From Monosporascus cannonballus (lineage: Eukaryota > Ascomycota > Sordariomycetes > Xylariales), in contig QJNS01000097.1 of assembly GCA_004154925.1 (NCBI GenBank), positions 124,001 to 188,000 of the forward strand: a DNA stretch of 64,000 nucleotides, written 5' to 3'. The position numbers were made by a program, and so were the translations under genes. Of this stretch, positions 9,947 to 21,647 are shown piece by piece. Numbering within the stretch: the stretch's first letter is position 1; every line of letters starts with the position of its first letter. The notes beneath the pieces were generated by a model. It did not search any database, was not told the origin of the DNA, and was given only the letters and a program-made list of their open reading frames with translations.

Positions 9947-11912
9947 TCATGGCGAGGACTGAACTCCCTCCTGCAACCGGTGCGCCTCCAGTGCCTCATG
10001 CGCAGCCCAATGGTCCTGCGGCGGGGCTACCGTTTCCGTCTCAGCGGCGACTTCTTCCTCCTTCACGCCGTGCCCCGCCGATCTAAGTCGGCGTTTCTCC
10101 GCGTCCCTCTTCTCCTTGAGCTCGCGCGTGACAGCCTCGATGTCGACGTCGAGATACTCGTGCAGGAAGCGGCCGACGTCGGTGTTCTCGACATTGCCGC
10201 GGATGCTGTCGGTGCCCGGGCCGCCGGAACTGTAGATGTTGACGTCGACGGCCGAGTGGCCGTGGGTGCTCCAGCCGACCCCCGCGCGGTCGCTGATCAT
10301 TTTGGCGAACGCCGGCTGCGCGAGCGCAGGGTGGAACGCCAGCGCTGTCAGCTCCTCCTCGGTGGCATCTGAGATTCCGAGCCCGGGCCCCACGAGCTCC
10401 TCGTTGATCCACCTCTTCAGCTCGTCGACGTTGCCGTTGCCGTTGTCGGGGTGCTGGTGCTGCGCTACATGTTTCTGCAGGCGGTGGGCGAGGTACTCCG
10501 AGGACCAGGAGGCATTGGCCAGTACGCCGGGGTACCAGATGTATTCGGGGTATTCTACGCTGAGCTCTAGGGGCCGGGTTAGAATCGGTTCTGAGTTGAG
10601 GGAGTTTAGATGCTGCTTACGTTTCGCAACTGACAGGCCGCCAGTCTCGTGATCACTAGTTGCAACCATAACTCCACCCACCTTGCTTTCCTTCAAGAAG
10701 TCAAGCACGGCTTTCATAGCCTTGTCGTACTCGAGAACTTCGCGTACCTGGGCAGCCGGATCGTTGCCGTGGCCGGCATGGTCGATTCTGCTTCCCTCAA
10801 CCATCAGGAAGAAGCCTTTATCGCTGTCCTCCGTGGCCTTCTCGAGAGCCCTAAGCGCAGTCTTGGTCATTTCGCTTAAGCTTGGGTACACCTCGTTCAT
10901 TTGCCGACGGTCCAGTTCGAAAGGAATATCGGTGTCGGCGAAGAGACCCAGCATGGGCAGAGGGACGTCTTTCTTTCCCAGCCAGAACTCGTCAAACGAT
11001 GCCCTGTCGTCGATGTAGTTCCAGCCGTAGTCGTTCTTCGCAATGTCCACCACGTTGATATCATCGTTACGGCAGCCACCGCTGGTGCTGTTCGGGAAGA
11101 AGCGGCATCGCCCACCTCCAAACATCAGGTCAACAACGCGATCAAGCGGTCCCTGTCCTACTTGCTGAAGCGCGATTTCATCGTTTTGTGTGCGCATGTC
11201 AACATGACTGGAGAAGCAAGCGGGTGTTGCATCAGTGATGTCCGTCGTGACAACCAGCCCCGTCATGAAACCGGCTCTTTTCGCCGCCTCAAGCACCGTG
11301 CCGCAAGGGGAAGAGTCGGGAAGCGTCGAGATGGCACCATTGTAGCTCTTCTTGGCGCAGCTGAAAGCCGTCGCACCGGCAGCACTGTCGGTGATAAGCG
11401 ACGAGCTACTGCGCGTGCGACTGGAGCCCCAGAAGTGCTCGTCGAGTGTGAGCGTGTCGCCGTATTCCAAGCCCTCGGTGTATTGCCTGAAACTCCGGGT
11501 TAGGGACAAAGAGGCGGGGCCCATGCCGTCGGACACCATGAATACGAGATTCCGCTTCCCGTCGGGCTTATCGAACGAGGTTTGCTGCTTATGAGAGACC
11601 CAGACGGCCAGTGTCAGGACGCCGGCGGTAGCAAGTAGGGCCCATATGAAGAGGAGGACTTCGCGTATGCGGAGGTACAGCGAGCGTCCGGTGTGTGTTG
11701 CTTGAGATCTGCCGCGGAGGATGTCATCTTCGGAGTCATCGGAATCGGTAGAGCGACGACGGTCGTCCGCAAGGAGAGGTGTCGTCGGGTTTGGCTATGA
11801 GACATTCCCGTTGTTAGTACCTGCTTCTGAGTGGCGGTCGCGTAACCGAGGGCGTAGGGTGAGATAGTATATATAAGCAGGCAGTGTCGTTATAACGGCG
11901 TATACTCACCAT
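9947..11912 (-). CDS. Vacuolar-type alkaline phosphatase (PHO8-like)
   Basis: This is a repressible-type alkaline phosphatase, a metal-dependent phosphomonoesterase anchored in the vacuolar membrane. The body is one long exon (11794-9947). Its N-terminal part encodes a short acidic, cytosol-like tail (STDSDDSEDD), a membrane anchor (FIWALLATAGVLTLAVWV) and then the catalytic domain. Motifs include LVFMVSDGMGPAS (metal-binding Asp), TDSAAGATAFSC (nucleophilic Ser), GRCRFFPN, FFLMVEGSRIDHAGH and VATSDHETGG. No in-frame ATG lies between the exon start and MVSDGMG. The only plausible start is the ATG at 11912-11910, joined over a 115-nt intron (11909-11795) with donor ATG|GTGAGT and acceptor CATAG, so coding exon 1 would be just the start codon. 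The predicted length is about 615 residues, normal for the family. The C-terminus has a charged extension. Confidence 0.88.
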
Positions 11913-12802
11913 CTTGGTTTCGCATGCGTTTGGTTGGAATAGGAGTATTAATCGGAGCGTCAAGAAGTTGATGTTGTTTATAAAATGGTATTATATTCCA
12001 TTCGTTCGATTTCAGGAGTTTCCTGACCTGACCGTATATGACGGATCGGGTGTTGTAAGTCTCATTCAGGGTCCCAGAAGAGCTATGTCACTTATCCTTA
12101 TCATGCATAGCAGGTGCCTTGGATACATATGCACGCACGTAACCAACAGGACAAAGCTCGCATGAGATTGGACCAGTCCAATCACCCACCAGTCTCCACA
12201 GACATGACGTCTACCGGTACTTACGTGTATGTAAAAATGCCCCATGCCAAGCCCAGTACCTGAATAGGATGGAAAGAAAGATCGCTTACTTGAATATCAG
12301 CTTGATTTCAAGAAGGTTATCCCCCTTTAGAGTACCTAGTATAGGTACCTAGCACTGCCTTGCAGTCCTTGGCGCTTATTGTCAAATGACAACCCCCAAA
12401 TGACCACTCAATCCATTTTGATACCAGGCCACCTGATGTTCTGGATGCGGGGATATCCGAACACTGACGGGCGATCAAGATCGCCTGTTATTGCTCTTCT
12501 CGCCCAACTTGAGAAAACGGCTAGAATAGAAATAGCTGAATTCTTTGGAATGCTCCAAGGTCTATGTACCCCTACCAGTACTAGCAAATTCAGCGTTCTC
12601 GAGGCAACTCCTCCGTTCACCGGCTTACATTTGTCTCAGCATAACGCAACCATATTTTCTACGGCAAGAGTGGCTAATTCTGAAGAACACTGCTATATTG
12701 TTATGGACGGAATGGAAATGCTGGCAGTGAAGTTTCTGTGGATCTTCACCCTCTACCGCATCTGTGCCCCAACAGAGTCAAGTTCGAAACCTGTACGGGA
12801 AC
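11913..12802. other. Intergenic spacer
   Basis: These 890 bases hold the alkaline phosphatase promoter side and the 3' flank of the dioxygenase gene. A 149-codon open frame at 12379-12828 (plus, starting TTG) looks random and overlaps the end of the dioxygenase gene, so I do not call it. Confidence 0.5.
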
Positions 12803-14069
12803 TTAGGCGGCAGTCGACGACGTTGTAGCAGCATCCCTTTGGCTACCGCTCGGCACACCTGAAGGGACCGTGCCATTACCGCCCGGAAAGTCACCGCCGG
12901 GACCATCACCGCCGCTGCCAGAGTCGGGGTTCGCAACCCCACCGTCTCCGTAGTAGAAGACAGCCGGCGTGATCGACTGGACCTGGGTGGCGTTTATACC
13001 GAAGGCGAGCCAAGCAAACAGGCCGTCCGAGACGGAGTTGCCGAGGAGCGTGTACTCCATAAACGGGTCGACACCGTCCGTCGCCGCCTCCTCAGCCAGG
13101 ATCGAGTCGTCCGCGTTGAGCGTGAGCTCCTGCTGGTTCGTGGTGTACGGTGCCTGGAGCTCCACCTCAGAGATCAGCGCCTGGTCGAAGAATGTCTGTC
13201 CCACGTGGCTGGCAGACACTTCGTTGCCGAGCGTTCCGTTGCAGTACCGCGTTACATTCGTGTGCACCATCACGTGGATGTGGGTCGCGCGGCTCGTGTA
13301 GTGGCCCGGGAAGATGGACTCGAACTACGCCACGCCGTCCTCGTTCGTCTTCTGGATACCGCGCAGGAAGGTGTTGTCGATGTTGGTCTCGTCGGACGAG
13401 TCGCCGTTCCCGTTCGCCACAACGCCCGAGTGCACGCCCGTAGCGTTGCAGTGCCAAATCTCGATGTACACGTTGGGAATCGGGTCGCAGGTGTCCACGT
13501 CGATGACCTGGTAGTCTAGAACGATGTCGACGCCTTCCTGCTCTTCGATGATGTTCCGTCGAATATATTCACCGCCGACATCTAAGAGTGCAGGTCAGCC
13601 ACACCTAAGTCCACAGCTTTTCGGGCATCTCAAAACTCACAGTAAGGGCCTTGAGTAACCTCGGGAGTCAAGAGACAGGAGTTATAACCCTCGAACAGGA
13701 GCGCAGGGTCGGTGATTGCCGTGTAACCCAGCTCGGTCTTGTTGTGAGAGGTGTTCAGCACTTCGTCTAGGTCGCGCTTCTTCAAACCTCCTAACTATCT
13801 GTAAGCACACAATTACCCAGGGATTTCCCTCAGCTTGTCCACGTACTCTTAGCCCTTTCCTTCTCAACCTGGGCGGATCGGCGAGCAGCGTTCCGCTCCA
13901 GTACCCCGCAAGCCTTGAGCTTCTCGGCGCAGTGGCTCAGGTCATTGCGCTTAACCGTGCTCAAGAACTCGTGGCGTTCAACAATCTCTTGCGAGATGTC
14001 GTGTCCGGGATGGGCGGAGGCTAGGCCCGCAACAATCACCAGGCACGAAGCTAGGCCGGTGAAACGCAT
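12803..14069 (-). pseudogene. Secreted intradiol ring-cleavage dioxygenase with an in-frame TAG
   Basis: Intradiol dioxygenases open catechol-type rings using Fe(III); fungal secreted forms act on plant or lignin-derived aromatics. Three exons join exactly: 14069-13847, 13790-13641 and 13581-12803, giving 384 codons. The N-terminus MRFTGLASCLVIVAGLASA is a signal peptide, followed by HPGHDISQEIVERHEFL. The catalytic domain contains LLTPEVTQGPYYVGGEY, VYIEIWHCNATGVHSG, TRATHIHV-type His ligands (SRATHIHVMVHTN) and SHVGQTFFDQ. The C-terminus is Gly/Ser/Pro-rich. One codon, 13327-13325, is TAG where the family normally has Gln (DGVA*FESIFPGHY). Everything downstream remains open and conserved-looking, so the change is recent, an assembly error, or recoded by RNA editing. 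Without read-through the product would lack the His ligands and be inactive. Confidence 0.82.
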
Positions 14070-17000
14070 GACGAAGTTCGAAACACAGGTCGATAATAGG
14101 AGTTAGTGACAATGATCTGAGGTTGAATGCGACGTTCAAAGTTGATGCCGCTGGGTGAAGATTCTTCGCTTCAAGGACGACGAGCCTACTTATATCGAAC
14201 CTTTCACGATACCGTGGATATGTTCTTCTCGAGGCGTCTCCTAACGCCTCCTTTCCGGCCATAATGACGACTGTATTCGTCACCGTCACCGGCGATATTG
14301 CGTGCCAGTTTCCTGTAGCCTTGCCATTGTCAACCTACGCGCATGTCGCAATTGTATACTAGAAAGGAAGTCTAGGCCGTAATCCAGCGTCTAAGCCTCG
14401 CCAACATCCCCATTCGTCATAACCATTGACCAATCGACCATGTGGTAAAAATAATCGGTGGAGCTCACCGCACGGCCGTCCTTCCGCATCACGATCCGCC
14501 CCGCAACCTAACAGGATACCCCTGCAGTAGAAATAAGCATTAGCAATTACAACATGGCTGGGTTGGCCGCAGATGGTTCGAGCGCGCCCGGCCGCGTAGG
14601 CAGCCAGTCTTCACCGGCGCTGTTTTCATAAGGACATAGGGGATCGGTCAACGTTTTGACGAAAGAACTCTAAAAAAAAGGGGGTGGGTTGCGTAAGTCC
14701 AATCAGATAAGTCCTGACATGGTCTAGCCTCCCACTTAGTCTAGTTCAGGCACAAGCATATGACTTGCTTTCTCGGAAGAATTATACTACACTTGCCGGG
14801 GATCTGGGGCGTGACTAATAATAAGGCTTCCTGCCGAGGTCTCTCAGTTCAAGAGGTCGTAATATGCGCAAGACGTAGCCCCTTTGGGAGTCTCTATAAC
14901 GATAGCAATGCCAGGTTTCGAACCCATCTAGCTCACACTCATGAATGGTCCGGCAAAGGAGGGGGGGCCGGGGCTGCAGGTAAATTTCGACGAAGGACGC
15001 GTCATATAAATATGCACGTAACGTATAGCAAGTCGTCTGTTGAGATCCTGGTGCATAAGCCCGCCATCTCGAAAGCACTCCGGCGATACGTAAGGACGGA
15101 ATGTGTGAGGACAGGAAAACGAAGCCCAGTGGGTATTATATCGCCAAGTAATCCCCGGCTGACTACTCTCGTCCACGTAGTGGAACTTTGTATAGGGAGC
15201 TATATACTACTCCCATACCATGCTAGGACATTAAACAGACTTTTATGGGACCAGTATCTTAAGGATGCTAAATCAACTTCTCTTTATTACTAACAGATTT
15301 GCCCTTATACTGTCTCCGAAAAGAATGAAGATAAGTGGCAGCAGAATTGGGTGGCTTTACTTGGTGGGTCGGTAGGTGTGGCCTGAGGAGTTGTAGGAAT
15401 AAAGGGGATAGCAGTCCCATATCAATTGGGGTGTCCTAGGGAAACCTGGTCCTATTACGGTAGCGTGGCATTGGCACGAACAGGTGCATGCTGTCACCCA
15501 TATAAACCACTTAGGATCTAAATTAAGGACTTGGGAGTTCTGTATCCCTTTTGGGAATCATGGCGGGCTGGTATGATGGTCCAGCTGACGTGTCGTAAGA
15601 CGATCTGAACCCAGGAGACCATTACTCCCTGAGTTCCGACTTCGTTTCCCCCATCTATCTCGAGATAGCTGAGGCCCGGTAGCGGGTATACACATCTGCG
15701 TGTGGCCTCTTCTATCCAATATCCTGACCCGAAGACTCGTCGCGTACTCTTTTCCCGGAAAGAAACAATTCGAGGACCGACGACTCTCTCGCTATCGCCA
15801 TCCATACCACGAGAACATTCGTCTGCCGCTCATGATTAACAGACTCGATCAAGACCACCATCTTTAGATTAACTACTCCACGTCTTTTAAAGTACTGGGC
15901 CGACGCCTCACTAATCCTTGATTCGCCCCTTGACGACCTGCCGTAGCCGTTACTCCCACCACACCTTCGCCTCAATCTTACCTTGCCACATACTGCCAGA
16001 CTTTTAGGCTGACTGTTACCCCGGCCTACGTTTACTCCACCTACAGGACTTAAGACCTATATCAACTACGTCCGCCCAACAGCCCAAACTTATGGTACCT
16101 CTATCCTTGATTCCAAAGTCCGAGAGTCCACACCCTAAGTTGGAATATCTACGATGGCATCATGTTGATAGCCCATGCCCTAGGTGATGAATACAGTAGC
16201 TACGCCTTGATTCATGAAGATGTTGGAATACTATCACCCCAACTGTGTGAAACATCGTTACGATATGATGTCATGGTCAATATAAGATGGATGACTGGGG
16301 CATCCGGGCAGAAATCAGGGGTTCTTCCTGGGTTAAACATCGCATGTGGCTTTGTTCAAAGAAAAGGCGCCGTCTGTATTCTGTAAGACGGCGAGGTCGA
16401 TGTAATTACCAAAAGCGGTAGGGGCATACCAGCGTCAGATTCCTCACTTTCAACCAAATGTCGTGCACATATAGTTGCACTATTGATTAAGTAAGGAGCC
16501 GCACAGCGGGTTAGAACCTCCATCCTGAAACTGGTGAGTAAACAAATATAGGGCAACCCCACTGCTACCTTCCCTTCCAGACGCATCTTCAATAATGCCC
16601 TATTATCTCTCGAGGTTTGGCGGAAGCTGGCGCATGCTAAGACGCGCCGGTGCAACGGATCATATGTAATGTCGAACAAACATACTATTTTTTTTAACGA
16701 AATTGATGGGGAAGCCAGCTAACCGCAACAAATAAAAAGGGGAGGGAAAACTATTCCGTCTGGGGAACCTGGAAGGCGGGCCCATTGGCCTGCATTAGCT
16801 TCCCCGAATTTTCAGAGACATTACCGTAGTCTTGGCATCGAGAACTTACTTAGATTACATGAGTTGATTGGATCCCGGAACGACTTCCTTCTAACCGCGG
16901 AAGCCATGACGTATCTGGTTGGTTGCTAAAGCCTTAAGGGGAAACAAGTGCTTCTCATGAAACCAATATCCCTACCGTAAAAGATATCATTCGGTTGTTC

Positions 17001-17406
17001 GTGCAAGCGATTGTAAAGATGGGGATAAGAAAGAGTTCCACGATAGATTTATCTGTTAGCATTGAAGAGTAGATTCAGTTCTGATCATAAACATTCATAT
17101 AGGCATTTTATGGGTAGGACAAGTTTAGCACCTTTAATATACAAAAGGCACATAGGAGGTCTTCAGTGGGACGGTGGCATTCTGATTCGAAAGTCTCATA
17201 TCGGGCCCACAACTACTGTGCCTATAACTGGTCACGGGTGCATCTACCTGGCCCCTGGGATGAGCCTGCAAGTGAGTTATCGTGGCTGCACACCTACACT
17301 TTAAACATGGGAAACCAGATATAAATATGCACTCTTTCGGACGGTAGAAGCCCAGGGAACGCTTACCGTTTATTGTACTCGAACAGATCGATGAGAAGTC
17401 GAAACA
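14070..17406. other. 3.3 kb gene-poor region
   Basis: ORFs of up to 177 codons occur on both strands (for example 14760-15293 plus and 15518-15975 minus), but none resembles a known protein. The codon use looks random and start contexts are poor. Short homopolymers occur (G-run near 14960, T-run at 16687-16694). The stretch could be an old transposon or gene relic, but I cannot support a specific call. Confidence 0.4.
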
Positions 17407-18577
17407 ATGGCCGCCCAACCTCCAACCCGACAACGGACCTATGGCCCAAAAGCCATGTGGTTCCTATCACTACCCCTCGACATCCGAGATGTGATCCACG
17501 GCTCGGTTCTGCTCACGCCACCGAAAGCTCAGCAAGCGCCACGCCGCCCTCTGCAGCTTTGTCTAGGCCAACACAGTAAAGCCTGAGGAACCCCCCTTCC
17601 CGTACACATGTGGCACCACAGCGGCGGGGCGGACACTGCGAGTGTGTCAAGCGCACAGACTTGTCCCTGCTCCTCGTCAGCCGGGAGATCCACAGTGAGG
17701 CGGCGCATGTCCTTCTGGACGGGATACGTGTTCACGTCCGACGGCGTCGTCGGCTCCTGCCTGGACGTCGGTCTGAGGCTCCGCCCGGAGTACAGGAGGC
17801 TGTTGAGGCACGTCGTGTTCTACAACCCCGGGAGTTCGTACGAGGGGAACTGGCAGCCGATATCCGGATTGGCGAAGCCCGCCAGCGAGCCAAGGAACAG
17901 GGACTTGGCGTGACGGCTGTTGACTAGCTGCGCCGGCTTGCGTACGCTGGAGGTCGAACCGGAAATAATAGAGCTTCCATTGGTGTTCCCACACTGACCA
18001 AGTTTCGCAGCGAGGTGTCTGGTCTGGAGCAGTTGGCCATCTCTACCGCGTTGCACGTGGAGGAAAGGATGACCACATCCTTCGGAGGTCTCCGGCATCA
18101 GGGCAACTGGGGGATAACATCTACGCCGCGGTGTCACTCCCGGTGCCGCTGGAGCTGATGCTAATCCCGGAAGACATCAAAGTCTTCGATCAAGCTTACC
18201 GCAACAGCTTCCTGCGGGACGTGTCGACACCATGTGCCGACCAGGTAAAGCAGGGACTAGCAAAGTCACCTGGGATTGGAGAGCTAGACCTGGAGGATCC
18301 CGCAGTGGGCGGTCCTAGGCTTTGTGATACAAATAACAGGCTCAGGCTTACTGTTAGCGGCTGGGGAAAGGTCGCCGCGTCTATCGTAGGGCTGCCGAAT
18401 AGCGACGAGACGTACGCAAGGCATCGATTGCAGCAAGGAAAGGAAGAAAGCGGAGGAAACGTCGTAGAGGCCGGTAGAAACGAACTTGACCACGAAAGTA
18501 TAACTTTATGCCCGTTTAAGAGTAATACGAGATGGAAAGTTCTGGCTGGCAATTGGGCTACATTAACCAAATCATAA
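17407..18577 (+). pseudogene. Frameshifted relic of a fungal F-box/2EXR-like gene
   Basis: Protein-like segments appear in order but in different frames. They are MWFLSLPLDIRDVIHG from the ATG at 17407, then RTDLSLLLVSREIHSEAAHV near 17650, YVFTSDGVVGSCLDVGLRLR near 17725, EVSGLEQLAISTALHVEERM near 18010, and VSLPVPLELMLIPEDIKVF with FLRDVSTPC near 18135. The opening and the LLLVSREIHSEA segment resemble fungal F-box/2EXR-type proteins (LPLEIRDxIY... LLLVSRQIxxEA). At least two frame changes are needed, and one frame also has a TAG in CSFV*ANTV. It is therefore a decayed gene rather than a spliced one. The exact family is uncertain. Confidence 0.6.
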
Positions 18578-21500
18578 CTTTTGGATTTTATAGCGGTGTT
18601 GTGGGAAAGCGACACTAATAACAGAACAAGGTATTGCGAATAGTTTGTAGCAGCCGATCATGCTGCGTCTGACCATACCAGCTGAAGATTTCGGTCTTCT
18701 TCATCATGAACGGTTATCAAAATAACACAATGATTGCAACGAATCCATATATTTTGGATTTGCAGTTGTAACTGCTTGCTTGCTCAGCAGCCGGAAAACT
18801 TTCAGAATAGCTTAATAACCGTTTTGATAGCAATAGTACAAGGGTCGGAAATTTCGACGAATCAAAATAAATCAGCCGTCGACTCAGAATCCCCTCAGTA
18901 CCCATGTGGGAGCTGAAAGCTTATGTTCGTGCGCTCACCAAAACTTTAAAAAAATTGATTGGGTGCATCGCCGGTAAGTGGGGTTCGCCCTCCCAGCAAA
19001 GCTCAAAAGTACCTGGGGTACAAGCGACATAATATATCGCCGGAAAATCCTAAGTATCTCCAGAATAAGCCACTGAGGTATTCTGAAAGTTTCCGAACTG
19101 CATCTTTCCTATGCTGGCTTATAAGCGTCAGAAACTAGAAGTGTAATCCAATCGCGCAAGAAGTCTTTAAGCAGCGTAATATAACGGGTTTCTAAAAAGT
19201 ACATGTATTCTTTAGTCGTTATCCGTCGAAAACTCATCCTACCTAGCACCTCAAGGCGGACTATCAGGAAGCCGCGTGGAGGGGACCATGCAGGTCTCAT
19301 GCAGGCGAACGGTTGCTGCAGCCCGATCCGCCCCGTGTCCGAATCGAGGAAGCCATCATATTCCATCCATGTAAATCTCTGAAGTACCTTATTCGTGGCT
19401 TATCAGCCATTTATTTAGACGGGGGCTAGAAGACGTGTGACGGATTTCGGTATCTTGCATTGCATATGTGCTTTGAATGCACGTGGATAAATCATTGCTA
19501 CAATGTGCTAAGGGAGAGACGTCACCAAATGGGATCTAGAGTTGAATCGGAAATTTGTGTAGTCACCCCACCTAGACTGGCTCCCCACGCCAGAAGACGC
19601 GATGCGAGCTCGTTGCCTGGAGCAACAGGGAATCTTACCCAGGATCTTTGTTGTACAGCGTGGCCCTGGCTGCAACGGCTGGAGAGGCTGTCAGCAGTGC
19701 AATCAATTGCAGCCCAACGGTTTCGGCCACACAACGTAGACCAAGAGAATTACCCACAGCTGACTCGCTCCAGCTCGACCATCGACTAAATTTTAACGAC
19801 CTATGCAAGTGCCACCTTGTAAGAAATAATCGGTGGCTGAATTGATAAGACTTGACAGACTACAGCCGTCTTGCGGGTCCGGTAGTATGTGCGGGGTTTG
19901 GGTCAGGGGGTTTCCGAAGGCCCCTCTGATACATTCTCGGAAGTTAGCGAGGTACTCAAATACGGGGAAGAAAGGAACGGGTCTCTACCGTAGTAAGAAA
20001 TGGCTAGTGATTCGGTTGGATTGTTTTCCTCTATTAATGGTTGTTGGGGTGGGGAGGGATGCACAGAGGAAATGTCATCGGTCGAGGGAAGTGGGCGATG
20101 GCCTCGAGTTCGCGAGTTTCGGCAGACGGAGCGGGGAGAATGGCGCGCCAGCCGTATTTGGATTAGGAGGCTGTGTGATGAGCAAAATGAGCTCATGCCA
20201 CCGGTGATAAATACATCTATCATCAACGAGTGGCTGGGTTCAGGGCGTTTGCTACTTGTTTGCATAGCATTGGTCCTCTTTCCCCCCCAGCAGCTCACGA
20301 GGCAGGAGAGATTGCGCGGAGCTCCTGATTTGATAAGACCGGGCTTTGCGGAGGGGCTCTTCCAACCCGCCAATTACCCAATGTCCGTCCACTCACCTCT
20401 TGCGCAATCTTCTAGGCGCTGCTATGTGCGGGGACAGGCAGCAAGGATGAGGCTGGGGGGCGGTGAACCGTGGTTTCGATTCCAAAAGAACTCGAGAGAA
20501 TATATTGCCTGATAGGTTGTTTTGTTGACGATGAACCACGACGTGGTCGGCATTGGAGTTCAGGAGTGCAATTAGGGGAAGGGGGATGCTAAGATGACTA
20601 AAGGTAGTATTCTCTTGTATTAGATGAAGTTCAATTGGTTGGGAGACCGGCGGCAACACCTGTCGGTGGGAGCCTGCGGTAATTGACGTAGTAGTGCGTG
20701 GTTGTGGCTGTTGTGGGGCACTAGATATCACCAGTTAGGCTACACAATGTACCTACATGTAGAATGGGTGTACTGGTTTAATGCTCGCTTGAGGCACATA
20801 CTGACACTGAAGCCCTTTCGTGGGCGCCCTGTCACCCGAGATGATTGTTTAGTGGCTGCAACTCCCATCTCTAGCCCACTAGGCGCACTGACAATGATAA
20901 GCTGGTACCTGGCAGGATTCTAGGAAAACCACATTTATGTGTTGAGTGTGTATTTCATGGCATCTATTAGCTTCTTCCAAGATTCCCAAAGTAAACACAA
21001 CTGAGGAAAGATTTTGGTCCTCTTCACAATTCAACACACTTGACCTTGTACATTTATACATAATTGTTGCTACACTGCATTTTGCGCTTCGCAGCCGTTC
21101 CCGTCTATTCTGTGGTTACCCATGCTTAGTCGGATTAGATTGCGCTTCGCATATGAGGTGTCTGTTGGTGTTATTCGCTGCATAGCGATTGAGTTGCCTT
21201 GTTGATACATCATAACTTCACTCTTCTGTTTCTGACTTGGTAAGTTTGGCCGTCGAAGGATTTACCTCAAAAAAACACGCATATACATCACCGTATTACA
21301 AGGCCCTTGTTCTTCTCTTTCAGCCTTATACTTGGCCTTGTACAACTCCCTGCTCGTCATCCCGATGTTTCCTGCACCCACTGTCAACTTTATACCCACT
21401 CATTTGTCAACTCACAGACCTTTGCCAGACTGACAACGCGCATCAGCATTCTTCATGACATCACGGACATCCATGGTGCTTCTAATATGGCCTAGACGTT

Positions 21501-21647
21501 TCCGAATCTCTTCTTTATAATTCGGGAGAGTTGTTGCTTTCTGCCTTGGATAGCATCTTTGCCACCAGATACCCACCCGATTGACCCGTCTCTCCCTTCT
21601 TCGGCCGTCTTCACCGTGGGAGCCGGCGTCTACTGCTAGGATTCACA
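18578..21647. other. 3.1 kb gene-poor region plus 5' leader of the next gene
   Basis: Overlapping open frames on both strands at 19833-20731 (up to 170 codons) lack recognisable motifs. A minus-strand 85-codon frame at 19366-19109 has a proper ATG but no known domain. From about 21290 to 21640 the plus strand is C/T-rich, as is typical of a fungal transcription start and 5' leader, and it runs into the ATG at 21648. No RNA gene was found. Confidence 0.4.

Noticed and set aside
12379..12828. 149-codon plus-strand frame
   Set aside because: It begins with TTG, has no recognisable domain, and overlaps the 3' end of the dioxygenase gene.
14070..17406. RIP-mutated transposon
   Set aside because: Base composition is not strongly AT-biased, and no transposase, reverse transcriptase or long terminal repeats can be recognised.
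19549..19734. Possible tRNA on the minus strand (translation contains WVRFPVAP, a frequent tRNA shadow)
   Set aside because: The T-loop sequence is not conserved, no anticodon arm forms, and the apparent acceptor end is explained by a short local inverted repeat.
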